64,000 bases of DNA, taken from Agapanthus africanus (taxonomy: Eukaryota > Streptophyta > Magnoliopsida > Asparagales > Amaryllidaceae). A program made the translations under genes and the position numbers. The stretch lies in the NCBI GenBank assembly GCA_030015575.1, contig JASDDO010000018.1, positions 227,463,138 through 227,527,137 of the forward strand, given 5' to 3'. Below are positions 9,646 to 21,032 of this stretch, one piece after another. Numbering within the stretch: position 1 is the first letter of the stretch; each line of letters opens with the position of its first letter. The notes under the pieces were generated by a model. It was given only the letters and a program-made list of their open reading frames with translations. It was not told the origin of the DNA and made no database searches.

Positions 9646-11960
9646 CTCGCCATTAACTTAGTCTAGCTTTGTGTAATGTGTTTTTTAGTTCCGATCGATC
9701 GAAATGTCCAAAAACCCGTATTTGCCCACATCAATTTTCTGTTGGAAATTTTTGGTGTCGAAAATTTTTTCAGGTTGTAAAATATTGATGTACTGGAAAA
9801 TCTAAGAGCTCTGTAAAAATTCGACGAAGTAACTCCACAGTGGGAGCGCGGAACCGCCGCGAAACCACCTTCCCGCCGCCCTTCCGCCGCGCACTGTGGA
9901 GATCACTTCACCAATTTTTTACAGAGGCCTTCTGGGCTTAAAATATGGGTTTTGGAATATTAAAATTGGGCTCATGTTTTCTGTGAGTGCTACAGTTTTG
10001 ATTGGGGGCCCACTTGTTAATATTCGATCGGTCGGATATTTTAAACACATTTTTCACAGTATTTACATTATATCTGCGACCGTGAATGTCACTTGATCGG
10101 TAAATCCGGTCTAACTGCTATAGCCCGGTTAGACGGATTTGCGAACGTGACTTTCACGTTGATGTTTTGTTTTTGCTGTGATGTTGCGGATCGGTCGTGG
10201 GGGATAGCCTGGATGCAATGCTAGTACAGTTTTGTTGTATTATGTACATTTGATATTGCGGGGCGAGCGTCCGACATGTGGACTGCCGTCACTGCCTGTT
10301 TGTATTATTATTTTGGGGCACGACCTGGTTGCGGTCGATGTACCCGGTGTATGTATATTTTACTTTCTGTACTAGGATTGCCCCGCGGAGGGGTGCACGG
10401 ATAGCCGGGTTCTGGAGGGCAACAAGCCCGCATCTCATGGCATTGAGACGGAGGGGGCTTCACTCTAGGATTGGCGGGCTATTCGCCGCACTCGTAGGGG
10501 GTACAGGTTGACCCAGGAGGGGTGCCCAAGTTACCGGATTCCGTGAAGTGCTGGGTGGTCCATTCACGTTGCTGAAGGGGGCTGCCTCGCTTCAGGTTTT
10601 GGCGGGTAACTTGCCGCGCCCGTAGGGGTCTAGGGTTTCATTGCACAGGCTATCCACACGACCAGGGGAACGTCGGGTTTCAGCAGTGGCTCTGTGAAAC
10701 CCGGGGATCCCAGATATCTGTATTGTTTCTGTGATGCTGTTCATTCTCTGTGATGTTGCATTCTATTCATGCCTTGAGCGAATATAATATATTGGTATAT
10801 ATATTAGTAGATGTTGTATATGTTTTGCATCCGCGCTAGTCCAGTCCCCGCTCTGTCGTTAGTAAGCTAACCTAACGGGTAATGACGGGACCCAGTGGCG
10901 AATGCGGATGGCATATACGTACATCAGTATATTTTCGTTCTTTTTGGTGTGATCAATTGATGGGACTGCATTGATTCGGATCAATGCAAGTTTAAAAACA
11001 AACCTAATCTGATGTTGTTGGAACACTTTTCAAAAAGCTGTTATTGCAAGGACGTTTACTTTTGTTTTGCATCGTGGTATTCATTGGAATATCCTGCTCC
11101 TCAGTCGACGAGGCAAGGGCCGAGATCCCTTCACCGGGAGTGACCCCTTGGACAAAAGTTTGCGTCATGGCATTAACTTCACTATAGCCGATTACTTTTG
11201 CTTTGCACCGTGGTATTCATTTGGAATATCCTGCACCCCATTCTACGGGGAAAGAGCCGAGATCCCTTCACCGGGAGTGACCTCTTTAGCAACGGTTTTC
11301 GTCACTATATTTTTAAAAGCTATCAGTTCCTTCAACGATATCAAGTTCTTTACGTTAAATGTTTTCGCCAGAAACCATTCGTAGCCCTCCGTCGTTTCAG
11401 ACGGGTAGCACGTAGTATTCATGCTATGTTTGTTGGCCTTCGTCAAGGCATAGTGTATGGTAGCTGCTTGTTGCCTTTCTGCAGCATAGATAGATGCGTT
11501 GGTTTGGGACAGTCGTATAGCCTTGTTGGCCTTCGTCAAGGGCTTGTGCGGGTGGGTTCAAATCAACCTGGAGAATGACGGGTAGAACTTGACATGTGAC
11601 TTATGATTTGTTGGCCTTCGTCAAGGTCATAAGAGCATGGGGCAGAAATCACATCGGGAGTTTCAAAAGAACTGAAACTTGCCAGATATGCGCATACCTT
11701 CTGGAGTGTGATAGAATGAGCGGATTCCGTCACGTTATCATGCAATGATAGTTGGATCCCGATTCCCACTGATGAGTTAGTTTACTCCTCGGGTAACCCC
11801 GACTAATTCTTCTTTCAGGTTTGGAGGAGAATTTGAGGTACAGTGGGAGGTTTCCAGATTAGATAAATTGGTGACCATTCTGATCTAGGTTAGAGTGCAC
11901 GCTGAGTGTTTCTTTTCTCTCTCTCTTTGGCAGCGACCATTGACCCGACCCTAAGACTTT
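9646..11960 (+). other. Element 1 long untranslated leader with RNA-like hairpins
   Basis: This 2.3-kb stretch between PBS and the first pol-like traces has no convincing reading frame. In order it holds: a large hairpin with outer arms 9833-9842/9892-9901; two related segments, each with a GGCG..CGCC-type hairpin (10473-10487 and 10601-10615); two copies of a block containing a TCCC-loop-GGGA hairpin (11126-11139 and 11263-11276); three hairpins with the loop TTGGCCTTCGT (11424-11453, 11519-11544, 11600-11633); and a 7-bp hairpin AGTTTCA/TGAAACT (11659-11679). It ends with CT-rich runs followed by CAG near 11817 and 11933 that look like splice acceptors. From 10380 onward it aligns with the Copia A leader. 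Confidence 0.75.
11424..11633 (+). other. Three-hairpin leader module, element 1
   Basis: Three copies of TTGTTGGCCTTCGTCAAGG begin at 11430, 11523 and 11608 (spacing 93 and 85). Each lies in a stem of different sequence: CTATG/CATAG, AGC/GCT and CTTATGA/TCATAAG as outer stems; TTTG or CTTG with CAAG as inner stem; loop TTGGCCTTCGT; and one bulged G after CAAG in all three. The role is unknown. It could be a packaging or dimerisation signal. Confidence 0.7.
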
Positions 11961-14204
11961 GACTCAGTGACCAAGTTGACCGAACCTTCTTAAACACCGG
12001 CTTTTGGATTGTCAGAGTTGCAAACCTCATTGCCACTCCTACTTTTACCCTTTTCTCCAGGACACCCCGTATTACTACGAACGTCCACTTCCATTGGACA
12101 AAACCATCGTATGGTTAGATACGAACTCGAAAGAATTTATTCGAGGATGGTTTCCGGTTCGGGAGAAAACGGATAGGATTATTCAGTTGTTTTTTCCTTT
12201 TACCCTCTCTCAGGTTACGAGTACTCCTTGGTTTAGGGGTAGTACACCTATTACGCAAATTGGATTGTCTTCTTCCAAACCTTAGGCTGGTGCCGACCGG
12301 TAGGGAATGAAGAAAACCAATTAGCATAACGATGGTGTGCAGAAGGTATTAAGTTCAGACAAAGCAAGGGATTAGTAAGAGGGCAAAGTAAATTGCAACA
12401 GATATTCACGACCAAACCAAATATTTTGTTACCACTCCCACATCACCTTTGTATTTCTCCAGGACACTCCGTATCACTACGAAGATCCACGGTTTATTTG
12501 GATACTCCATCGTATGGTTATATACGAACTCGAATGGAACTGGTTCCAGTTCGGGGATGGATTCTGGTTCAGGAGAAATAGGAATAAGGTTTATTCGGTT
12601 GTCTTTTATCTTCACCCTCTCTCATTGCGAGTGTTCCTAGGATTGGGACAGTACACCCATTATGCTTATTGGATAGTCTTCTTCCAAACCATAGGCTGGT
12701 GCCGAACGGTAGGGAAGGAAGAAAACCATTTGGCCTAAAAGGGTGTGCAGAAGGTAAAGACTAAAGACATATGAAGGGATTTGGAGAGGTGGCAAAGAAC
12801 TATACGGTTACAGTCGTGAATTTGGAAGAGGCATTACTAGAAATACCAGAATACCCCATCGGAACATTTCAATGTTTCAGTTTCACTGTGTAATGTTAAA
12901 GGAAAACTGTTTTCCCAATTAGATACTTACTCCAGGGTATGTATTTACCAGGTACGATTCTCACATCTGTATGGTTTTACAGATGATGAGTGGGAGTAAG
13001 TTATTGGGAATTGGGTGATTATCCTCATTATATCGGGATTCGTTGTAATCGGTGATATTTGAGGAAATCACCTGGGCTGTTTGCCGGTCGGCAAATATTT
13101 AGTTTTGAATATCCGCTGTTATGCACCAATTTCAAATTGATATATCTGTACGTCTATTTTCATAGAGTGAGATATACCTTTCTGAAATTATGTCTACGAC
13201 ATTTACCTATATCAGTGGATGGTTAGGTAAGGAGCATTAAACAGCGGTGTAATTCTTCTTAACCATAAGTACAGTTTTCAACCTACGACACACAGTGAAT
13301 GAGTTATCAGACTCAAGGGACTTATACAGAGTATTGTATGTTGTCCAGGGTCCATCAGGACAGAGGGGTTGGTCCTCGTACTATATTCGGTTTACTTATG
13401 ACTTCTCTAGTTTTTAGACAGGTGTTTCGTAGGAAACACAGGGTCCGAATTTTGAGAAGTTATAGGTATTTGAATGGAGTAGAGAACCAGGTGTAGCAAG
13501 TATCGGGATTCTTCAAAGTGATCGAAGATGTAGATACTTGTATTTGGTATTCAGTTGATAGTAATGATTAAGAGATCTTGCTTCTCTTTCAGGTTACTCA
13601 TAATTGGAAGTATTCCTAAGTTGAGTAACGCTGATAGGCCTCCTTCCATTTAGTTGACATGCGCTGGGGACAGCTGCATGATTTGAATCTGGTTCAATTA
13701 AATCAGTGCCTCTGTTTCTATATTGGATATAAAACAGTTCATATCTTAACGATGTTAAGGTACGGGGAGTTGTCCGGTTTATGATTAAAACCAGACACTG
13801 GACAACTCAAGGCACGTTTCTGTAATGGCTGTTTGTGGGTTGACCCAGTCTATGACTTGGGTTGACTTTCTACCATCTGGATGAACAATAGCGATATTGT
13901 TCTAGACTCGCCACAGTTTTATTAAAGATGGATTTTTTCAGAAAACAGTAGTGGGAGTATGGTAGAACTGGAAGTGATTCCAGAACCACAAACGATTACT
14001 GAAGATTTGATAAGGAACCTAAAAATTCAATCTGGATTGACATTCCATTGGCCACTCCGCAGATAAGGTGGGTAACTTCAGGCACCCGAGAGGCACTACG
14101 GTAGCCTCAAGGACGGTGACAGGGAAGTTCTTGTTTACCCACAATTGCCATTGTTGTTGTTCCAGGTTACGAGACCCGGCGGGAGGATGGGTATAGCGTC
14201 TTTC
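11961..14204 (+). pseudogene. Element 1 degenerate internal region, coding origin unclear
   Basis: This 2.2-kb stretch should hold gag-PR-INT by position but has only short open frames. Its start (AGTTGACCGAACC near 11970) aligns with the beginning of the PR region of Copia A. Two diverged direct copies of a block of about 330 bp (12005-12330 and 12400-12740) share TTCTCCAGGACAC, ATCGTATGGTTA and the block end GAAGAAAACCA. Element 2 has the same pair at 58597-58915 and 58985-59330. I cannot assign protein domains here. Confidence 0.5.
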
Positions 14205-14748
14205 TAAACCAGTTTTAGAAGTGTACGTCTATATGACTCTGCCAGAGGGTTGTCGTAGTCAGTGGGAGCAGCGGAAGCATTGGTGGACAAGTTGCTTATG
14301 TCTATTTATAGACTAGAGCAGATGTAGCGGAGATAGATCATCTATTTCTGACATGACAGTCATGGGTTTGACTTCATCAGAATAGGGGATGGATCTGTTG
14401 AGAAGGTAGTAGGGTGTGATATCCTGGTATTTGGATGATATACACAGAGTAGGAAAAGAAACTCCTACACTACGATCGGTTATACTTTGGTCGTCACACA
14501 GTGGTTTCTCCACAAAGGACTTGGATTTTACATCAGACATACTGGTTACTAGATCTATGGTTTTAGATCTAGATTTGGGTGGTTTCCCAATCAGGGTACT
14601 TGACAGCATTCTAAGAGTATTTAGGATGGACGACTCCTGGCACGGTAGTGTACCTGCAGGTAATGGAGTCACCCTCTCCAAAGGTGTCTTACAGACTAAA
14701 GGGGAGAGGGACGGGCATGATTGGCAGATCACTTGCTCAGGCAATTGA
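14205..14748 (+). pseudogene. Element 1 decayed reverse transcriptase
   Basis: Translated in broken frames, the stretch follows the RT of Copia A. YMTLPEG and VSGSSG match YMTQPEG and DSGSSG; GFDFI matches EFDFV; YLDDIHRVGKETPTLRSV matches YVDDILLIGNDIPMLQSV. The open frame 14416-14748 then tracks the fingers/palm continuation up to GVTLSKG. Stops and frame changes separate these pieces, so no RT can be made. YLDD keeps both Asp residues of the active site. In element 2 the YLDD segment and the segment equivalent to about 14615-14757 are deleted. Confidence 0.8.
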
Positions 14749-15099
14749 GTCAATCGTGATATGTCAAGTACCACACCAGATGTTGTTCTTGCACTAGATG
14801 CAATAAGTTGACATTAATCCAATCCTGGAGAAACAGTCGGAAGCAGTTTTAGAACATAAGTGGATGTTCTAGGGATATGATAACGACAGCCTCATTCAGG
14901 AGACAGTTATCATTCCAGGCTTCCAAGGTGACATGGACGACAAGGAGGTTGTCAGAGTTATAGTTTTCCTTCTGATGAGGTGCAGTATTTTGGACAGGTG
15001 GTCCAAGGCAATACTGAGGGAAGCATGGCGCGCAGGATACTGATTAAGTTCAGTTGTCGATACAGTCTAAGAAGTTTGGATTTGGAGTTCATTTATGAG

Positions 15100-15248
15100 C
15101 TATGTCCCATCAGACATCCAGACACATTCTAAGACAGGTATTGCTCATTTCGGGAGATGGGTTTCTCCGCGAACTTGAGATATAGAGAGACATGGAAAGA
15201 GACAACAAAGCGGATCCACTCACTGAGGCTATTCCTCGAACGCAATAG
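15100..15248 (+). pseudogene. Element 1 RNase H C-terminal remnant
   Basis: The last codons read DNKADPLTEAIPRTQ and stop at 15246-15248, matching the conserved copia tail (NKADPLTKAIPQ type) that ends RNase H. Upstream (ATCAGACATCCAGACACATT) corresponds to the HQRSRHI motif in decayed form. The tail position, about 100 bp before the polypurine tract, is normal. Element 2 has the same tail at 61613-61660 with a Lys in place of Glu. Confidence 0.75.
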
Positions 15249-15349
15249 TTTCGCAAACGAGCTTTGTGAGACTGACTAGTAGAGGAGTTGGATGTTCGGT
15301 ATCACACGGGCTGTGAGTATGCGACATCGCAATAATTAGCCTTGAGTGC

Positions 15350-15360
15350 AAGTGGGAGAT
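15350..15360 (+). other. Element 1 polypurine tract
   Basis: AAGTGGGAGAT directly precedes the second LTR (TGTTGG at 15361). Confidence 0.88.
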
Positions 15361-17615
15361 TGTTGGAGATAGTGCCCTCAGAGTCAATTATTAGGTCACA
15401 GGTACGTGATTGTAATGATTGAGGGAGGACCTATCCCGGTAGGACAGTCTTACTCGAGATGATAGTATGCTATCTGGTTTACCTTTATCATCGTGTACTG
15501 CTTTAGGTGACCTGACACGTCGCTATTACACGTTGATAGAGCCCCTAGGATTCTTGCTTGACCACCAGCAGTATGAGGGCGATCATATAAGTAGGAGCTG
15601 GGGGTCTATAAGCTTATCCTTAAAAGGTCCCTAGTCGTGGGAGTTTCGAGACTGGGCATCGATACTCCATTAGTAGACTAGTGTATACAGTCGAGACCCC
15701 GACGAGGGGCGGTGGCCGGTCTCACAAGCCACTGGTGTCAGTTGGATCACCTAAGATGTATACAGGTGCTCATTGGGTTATGAGTACACCGGACAGGACT
15801 CGCCGGGAACATGCTAGTTGGTCATATACCAGACGTCAGATGGCAGTTCCCTGGTGACATGTGTGCAGGTTAGTTCATCGACCTGGGGATCGTCATTTGT
15901 CTCGTATGAGTTCCCACTGTACTTTGATTACTACCCTACCACGGCTCAAAGGAGTCGTGCAAACAGGTTTTAGTTGGGTACAGTCCCGAGCCACATGGAG
16001 GCAGTGAGCGTATCTTCAGGGGTTCGTCTCTCCCGGTATTGGGGGTGAGGTCGTGCTGTGTCTAGGAGAGCCATTACACAAAGTCCTTGGTCAAGGCTTG
16101 GAGATTTACTGGTAGGTATTCCAGTAGTATCTCAGGGTGTTCTGGGCTACACTCCGACACGACTTGTACCGCTTTTGGGGGTCTGACTTTTACCAACCCC
16201 CTAGGCCTGCCATGCGATACTCATAGACGAACGGACCGGACTGCACGGATATTGTCACTGACAGGCTCAGTTGGGTGTCGGGGTGAGCTTCCTCATCGAC
16301 GTCCCATTTGGTCAGTACCTGGTAGCCCGTCACGTATTGGCTTATACCTCTGACGTGCTAGTGGTTAAATCCACAACCAAGGTGTTGACGAGTCTTTAGA
16401 GTCCCCCACATTCAGTTACTCAGCTTTCGGGCGAAAGGTTGTAAAGGCCGTATGGAGATATGGCAAGGTTCGATCAGATACGTGCGGTATTGCACGGATC
16501 AGGATCGGACAGTCTGTACTATAGGCCGTATGGATATATGGCAGGGTTCGATCAGATACGTGCGGTATTGCACGGATCAGGATCGAACAGATATTACTAG
16601 CCGGTTTTGGTATAAGCCGGATCCTAGTATAGTACAGTGTAGATTTTGTCTCATTGCATTTGTATTTCGGTCGAAATACAGATGCTGGTGTGTATGCACA
16701 GTATCGGGGTTTTCCTGTAATTTATTACGGGACCAGTTTTCTGGAGTTGCCAGTTTGCTTTCCGTTTCGGCCAATTTCCTTTATTCCGTTCATTGGCCGA
16801 AGATTGGTGGAGGAGGGTTTATTTGCATTGTTGCAAATAGGCATTTGTGGAGGGGGGTCTTTGCTTTTTGTAGCATCATGATAGTCTTCATGATGGTGCA
16901 CCATCCATTGACTTGCTTGACTTCATACTTCATGATGGCTTGACTTTGTTAGCATCATGGTTGTTGATGATGGTTGTGTGGAGTGTTGGCATTGCTTTGT
17001 GATCATGGTTGATTAGCATAACCATTCCTTTCTCTCTCTCTTTTGATTATGGTTGTGGTTTGATCTTTTGTTTTTTCATATCACTCCCTCCATCATCTCT
17101 TGTGGCCGGCCACTATGTGCAAGGGTTGTCCAAAAATTGTGTGTGTGTATTTTTGGTTCATATCATGCTCCAAAATACCCACTAGCTCCTCCACATTGTT
17201 CTTGTTTCATCCTTCCACCATATGGCACCTCCAATACCCCAAAAGTGAGACACAAGCTCTACCAAACATTCTACAGCAAATCTTGGGCACGTCGAGTAGC
17301 CGGCTTCGTGCCCGAGTTGCCTCGGCATTGAGGTGGGAGCCCGTAAACAAAGTAGGCGATGTGGTGCACTTCCGGCGACGAGGAGGAGACGGGACTTTTC
17401 CGCAGGAGATCGGGACCATGACGAGAAGACCGGAGGACTTGGATCGTCGGTATATCTCTAACCCATCTTCTAGTTAGCTTAGACTTGTTAATGGTTACGA
17501 TCCGGGTGTTTAGTGCGCGGTGGTGCCGGTTTGCTAAGTCCGCAAAATTTAAGTTTATCACCGCTTCCGCATTCCGGCGTCGGATTGACGGCCGGGGCGC
17601 CACCGTGCACTTACA
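15361..17615 (+). repeat. Element 1 3' LTR
   Basis: This 2255-bp LTR runs from TGTTGGAGAT to GTGCACTTACA and is followed by target duplication CTATT (17616-17620). It is nearly identical to 7358-9632. Confidence 0.93.
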
Positions 17616-18681
17616 CTATTTCGTTTCGCTTGAGCCAGGAAACCTCTGTGTAGGACTCTAAAGACTCGTCAATACGCCGGCAGCGGATGATGATCATATC
17701 AAACACCCACAAGCCGCAAGCGGTCTGCTAAACGTAACGGCCACCCGGGTATTGAGCGATCTGAAGATCGAAGAGCAAGCCCGCTCATACTCCAGTGAAT
17801 CCGACCAGTAACACTACCGTACAGTCCGGTCTGATCGTCTGATATGTCGCATATCTCGCCTAGGGGTGGTAAACGTCAGACCCCAATAGCTCGATAAGTC
17901 GTGTCGATATGAGGTCTATAACTATTCGAGAAACTACTGGTAACACTTACCAGTAAATCTCAGCAACCCGGGCCAGGGATTTCCAGTTATAGCCAATCGA
18001 ACACAGCGCAACATCAACCCCCTATACCGGGAGAGACGAATCCCCTCCTATCGCTCATTGCCTTCATGTGACTCGGGACTGTACCCAAAAACCACCGTTT
18101 TGCACGCCCTCTTGGACGTGGTAAGATGGAAATCAAAGCACAGTGGGAACCACACAAGACTCTATGACGATCTCGGGTCAACAGACTACTCTGTACCAGT
18201 GTCACCAGAGAACTGCCATCTGACGTGAGGTATAATACCATCTGGGAGTTCTCGGCGAGTCCGTCCAGTGTACCCAGTCTCTATTGAGCACCCGTATATC
18301 ATCTCCGATGTCAAACACCAATGGATATGGGATCATCCATCACCCATCTGTATGGGTCGAGAAGGTATACGCTAGTCTACTCTGGTATATCGATGCCCCG
18401 TCTCGATACACCCACGACTAGGGACTTTGAAGGATGTACTTATGGACTACCATGTCCCCACAAGTATGATCCGCATCATAGTCCAGGTAGTCAAGTACAG
18501 ATCCTAAGGGCTTTACCAACATGTAACAGAGAGACAATCAGTATACACGTTAAGGTAAAGTTCAACCAGATAGCACACTATCATGTCGAGCAAGAAAGTC
18601 CTCCCTATATACGTCCCAGCATCCACTACAATATACATCCTATGTACAGTAATGGCCTCTAGGGCATACATATAACTCACA
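17616..18681 (-). repeat. Solo copia LTR in Copia A pol, part 2
   Basis: This is the continuation of 6228-7357; the two parts give an LTR of about 2196 bp. It ends at 18681 in CTCACA (minus-strand start TGTGAG, a variant of TGTTAG). The next five bases, TCATC (18682-18686), duplicate 6223-6227, which proves transposition into pol. Bases 17616-17620 are also one copy of the CTATT duplication of element 1. Confidence 0.9.
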
Positions 18682-20410
18682 TCATCATCCTCCATGATGC
18701 AATCATCGCTCCCACCGTCCATGAGAAAACCGTAGTATCTCTCAGGTTGGCGAGGAACCCTACTATATCGGCGGAGTGGCTGGGGTTCATCGGGAACTAC
18801 GGAATCCTCTGGTTCAACCAAATCTTCTGTTGTAGTCTGTGTCGCTGGAACCTCTTCCAGTTCTACCTCAATGCCACTTATCTGTTTCATAAGAAAACTT
18901 TTTTCTAAGAAAGTGGCATGTCGAGAAACAAACACCTTTTGTTCCTCGGGGTGGTAGAAGATATACCCTTGTGAATTTTTGGGATATCCTACAAACTTAC
19001 ATAAGACAGATCTTGCCTCGAGTTTGTCCGGATTTTATCTTTTGACATAGGCTGGACAACCCCATATCTTAATATAATCAAGATGTGGTCTCTTCCCTTT
19101 CCATATCTCATATGGAGTGGTAGGCACTGATTTGGTAGGAACTATATTCAATAGGTCCATGGCTGTCTCAAGCGCATGTCCCCAGAAGGAAATAGGTAAC
19201 TCAGCTGTACTCATCATTGAGCGCACCATATCTAATAGGGTGCGGTTTCTCCATTCAGATACACCGTTGTGCTGTGGTGTATATGGAGGAGTCAGCTGAG
19301 AGAGAATCCCATTCTCTTTTAGGAAGTCCAGGAATTCTCCGCTTAAGTATTCACCTCCTCGATCAGATCGAAGGATTTTAATACTTTTTCCGGTTTGGTT
19401 TTCGACTTCTTGTTTATATTCTCTAAATTTCTCAAAAGCTTCTGATTTGTGTTTCATCAGGAACACATATCCGAATCTAGAGAGATCGTCAGTGAATGTA
19501 ATGAAGTACGAAGAACCATCCCTGGCATGTGTAGACATGGGACCGCATACATCACTATGTATCAGTCCCAAGAGTTCGGTAACTCTTTCTCCGTGTCCAG
19601 TAAACGGAGCTTTGGTCATCTTACCTTTGAGACATGATTGGCAAGTGTCATAAGATGAAAATTCAAATCGATTTAAATATCCATCCTTATGCAACTTAGC
19701 TAATCGTGTCGCATTGATGTGACCCAGTCTACAATGCCACAAGAAGGATTCGTTCAGTTCTGAACTCTTCCTTTTGTGTGTGTTTGTTATGCTCAGAACT
19801 GTTGATTGGTTTAGAACATAAATGCCATTGCACAACGTGCCTGATCCAACCAACTTTTGGTTATGGAAAATGTTCATAACATTATCCTGTAATGCAAAAT
19901 TATATCCCTCTTTACTCAATAAAGAAACCGATATAATGTTGCAAATCAGGTTCGGCATGTAATAGCATTCGTTCAGAACCAACGTATTACCAGTTGGTAA
20001 TTCAAGGTGATATTCCCGACGGTCTTAGCTGCAACAATTGCACCATTTCCAACTCTAATGTCTTTATCACCTTCTCCAAGTTCTCTGCCTTTTCTAAGCC
20101 CATGTAACTGATTACATATATGGGATCCTGACCCGGTATCTAATACCCAGGACATAGAGCAAATGGAGAAACAGTTCTCACTAACGAACACACCCGAAGA
20201 AAATGCATCAACATGTACTTTCTTCAATCGGGTGGCATGGGAATCCTGGTATTCCCCTATATCCTGTTCATTCCTATAACTCTTATAAGAAAGAACGGAA
20301 CCAACGTTCCCCAGCACAGTATAACATGCGGGTTCGGTCAATACATCCATATTATTATCTTCATTAGGGCATGAAATGGTCGCTACCTGGAGAGAGAGAG
20401 AAGAAAACAC
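18682..20410 (-). pseudogene. pol: Copia A pol, N-terminal part: protease and integrase (one stop, one frameshift)
   Basis: In minus-strand order there is an aspartic protease around SWVLDTGSGSHI (about 20115-20150), then a frame change near 19975-19985, then the GAG-pre-integrase zinc finger (WHCRLGH..CQSC) and the integrase core with HSDVCGPM, FTDDLSRFGY and DRGGEYLSGEF supplying D, D and E. TPQHNGVSEWRNRT has Trp where Arg is usual. A TAA stop interrupts the same frame at 19035-19037. The frame then reopens through KFVGYPKNSQGY and the linker before RT, and ends at MEDDD, where the solo LTR starts. These enzymes would mature the polyprotein and insert the cDNA. Codon phase at 18687 continues exactly into 6227, so the solo LTR insertion broke a gene that was otherwise collinear. 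There is no gag upstream. Confidence 0.9.
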
Positions 20411-20822
20411 TTTAGCGTATGCTCGTGCAAGATCAGATTGGTTATTATCTTATCTAATCAGGATGGCTCCTACTGCTTTTTATCAAATCTTCCTTCAAAC
20501 CCTAAAAGGAAAGACTAGCCAGGATTAATTACATACTACAAGTTCGCCAATCTTTCAGCCAGGCCAGTGTCGGTACTTTGAGGGAGGTCCCCCGTGCTTT
20601 CGCACGAACCTAATTAATGTAAACCTCATTTTCCCAGAGGCGTAACCTCGTTAACACCTTTCTAGACACCTACTTGATCGGCTAATTGTAATGTGTAAAA
20701 CTCTCCCAGGAGTAACTCTTACTCGCAGTGGGTATCGGGATCCAACTATCTCATAGAAGGTATGCAATCTCATTACAAATTTCAACACTTGAAATTCCCG
20801 ATAATATTTTGCCCCTAGCGCG

Positions 20823-21032
20823 CTATGACCTTGACGCATGCCAAACAACCCATAGTCCGCTAGTCAAGTTCAACCCGTACATTTCTTGATTGAATTAAAC
20901 CCACCCGCACGACCCTTGATGCATGCCAAACAACGCCGTGCGAATACCCTAATCCAATCGCATCGTATGCTAGCAAATAAGCACTAGTTAGCTACCGTAC
21001 ACTACGCCTTGACGCATGCCAAACAACCGCAG
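20823..21032 (-). other. Three-hairpin leader module, Copia A
   Basis: TTGTTTGGCATGCGTCAAGG or its one-base variant occurs at 21026-21007, 20933-20914 and 20848-20829 on the minus strand, spacing 93 then 85. Outer stems are CTGCG/CGTAG (with a G-U pair in the minus-strand RNA), CGCACG/CGTGCG and CTATG/CATAG; the inner stem is TTG/CAA. The loop contains the palindrome GCATGC. This matches the element 1 and 2 modules in spacing and fold, but not in stem sequence. Confidence 0.7.

Larger units (their letters stand above)
7358..17615 (+). mobile_element. Element 1: copia-derived element with decayed pol, complete with TSD
   Basis: This 10,258-bp element has LTRs 7358-9632 and 15361-17615, PBS 9634-9645 and a polypurine tract just before 15361. 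It is flanked by the 5-bp duplication CTATT (7353-7357 and 17616-17620). Joining the flanks restores the LTR sequence seen intact at 3551-3570, which proves insertion into the solo LTR. Its LTR shares long stretches with the LTR of Copia A in opposite orientation, so the two families are related. The internal 5.7 kb has no long reading frame, but a broken RT and an RNase H tail are recognisable. It appears non-autonomous. Confidence 0.92.

Noticed and set aside
14313-14774. A 153-codon minus-strand frame
   Set aside because: It is the shadow of the decayed plus-strand RT relic, whose sequence explains the region.
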